Positions 19,261-19,306 of a stretch of 19,306 nucleotides of DNA are shown piece by piece. Each line of letters begins with the position of its first letter. The first letter of the stretch is position 1. A model generated the notes under the pieces. The model was given only the letters and a program-made list of their open reading frames with translations. It was not told the origin of the DNA and ran no database searches. The DNA is from Gracilaria vermiculophylla. Lineage: Eukaryota > Rhodophyta > Florideophyceae > Gracilariales > Gracilariaceae. Made by a program: the position numbers and the translations under genes. The DNA is taken from the NCBI GenBank assembly GCA_019155205.2, contig JAHNZQ020000004.1:2118754-2138059 (forward strand), read 5' to 3'.

Positions 19261-19306
19261 ATGGCATCGTCCACAGATCCTCGCAGAACTGCTGGAGCAA
19301 CTGTCA
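19261..19306 (+). CDS. piggyBac-type transposase, first 15 codons (partial)
   Basis: ATG at 19261 starts MASSTDPRRTAGATV and runs open to the window edge. It matches the first 15 codons of the minus-strand transposase pseudogene except for two conservative changes (T to A, I to V). The two starts are 378 bp apart and point away from each other. The short piece gives no evidence of function; the identification comes only from the paired copy. Confidence 0.55.
   Translation, partial: MASSTDPRRTAGATV

Larger units (their letters stand above)
18838..19306. repeat. Long inverted repeat: two piggyBac 5' ends head-to-head
   Basis: The arm 18838-19069 is matched by the reverse complement of 19072-19306, with about 90% identity by eye and a net 3-bp length difference. 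The two-base centre is at 19070-19071. The right arm runs to the window edge, so the inverted repeat may continue. Shared blocks on the minus or plus reading include GTCGACGCCGG, AACTTTTCCCAAT, ACATTCGTAAACTATGGC and the first 15 codons of transposase. The centre holds two tandem 18-bp palindromes, and TTAA occurs symmetrically on both flanks (TTAAAATTGACC and GGTCAATTTTAA). Confidence 0.85.
19072..19306 (+). mobile_element. Second piggyBac-type element, 5' end only (cut by window)
   Basis: This is the mirror image of the 5' end of the element on its left: terminal 18-mer, AT-rich leader, the GTCGACGCCGG block, then the transposase start. Differences from the left arm are mostly in the leader. 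It shows that the element family is present in at least two copies here. The rest lies beyond the window, so its state cannot be judged. Confidence 0.75.

Noticed and set aside
1..19306. CRISPR arrays, tRNA or rRNA genes, bacterial operons, defence systems
   Set aside because: No regularly spaced short repeats, no tRNA-like fold, and no prokaryotic gene layout were seen; all recognisable proteins are eukaryotic transposable-element types.

Overview
The window looks like a repeat graveyard from a eukaryotic nuclear genome. It holds no intact cellular gene, tRNA, rRNA, CRISPR array or bacterial-type operon. Everything I can identify is a decayed mobile element. There are at least three Ty3/gypsy (Metaviridae-type) LTR retrotransposon remnants, one Tc1/mariner fragment and two piggyBac-type DNA transposons. 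The chromodomain gypsy family and the piggyBac transposase (motifs CADEE, CADSFF, WMDRDRKYFI, LHNRCRQDDLNLEK) most resemble elements I know from oomycetes such as Phytophthora. That host guess is a family-resemblance inference, about 50% sure.

Layout. 1-208 and 2093-2294 are a diverged direct repeat, probably LTR ends. 2295-3105 holds a decayed reading frame of unknown type. 3106-3590 is AT-rich DNA followed by a TATA-containing promoter-like segment. About 3600-8890 is gypsy copy 1 (+): gag, protease, RT, RNase H, integrase. 8918-9130 is a Tc1/mariner transposase scrap (-) abutting it. 10140-11138 is a separate gag of a related gypsy element (+), one frame with five internal stops. 11139-13967 is mostly unassigned, with two weak coding-like stretches. 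About 13968-16257 is gypsy copy 2 (-): RT end, RNase H, integrase, chromodomain, but no gag, protease or RT core. 16280-19069 is a piggyBac-type element (-) with a nearly complete, broken transposase. 19072-19306 is the start of a second piggyBac copy (+), head-to-head with the first.

None of the elements looks autonomous. In copy 1 the catalytic residues of RT, RNase H and integrase are hit. In copy 2 different integrase residues are hit. The piggyBac transposase keeps its three presumed catalytic Asp residues but carries in-frame stops, all TGA, and two frameshifts. The most unusual structure is the right end: an almost perfect ~0.47-kb palindrome made by two piggyBac 5' ends, centred on two copies of an 18-bp sequence that is itself palindromic. 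A one-mismatch copy of that 18-mer marks the far end of the first element. The identifications rest on motif recognition and alignment by eye; no database search was run.
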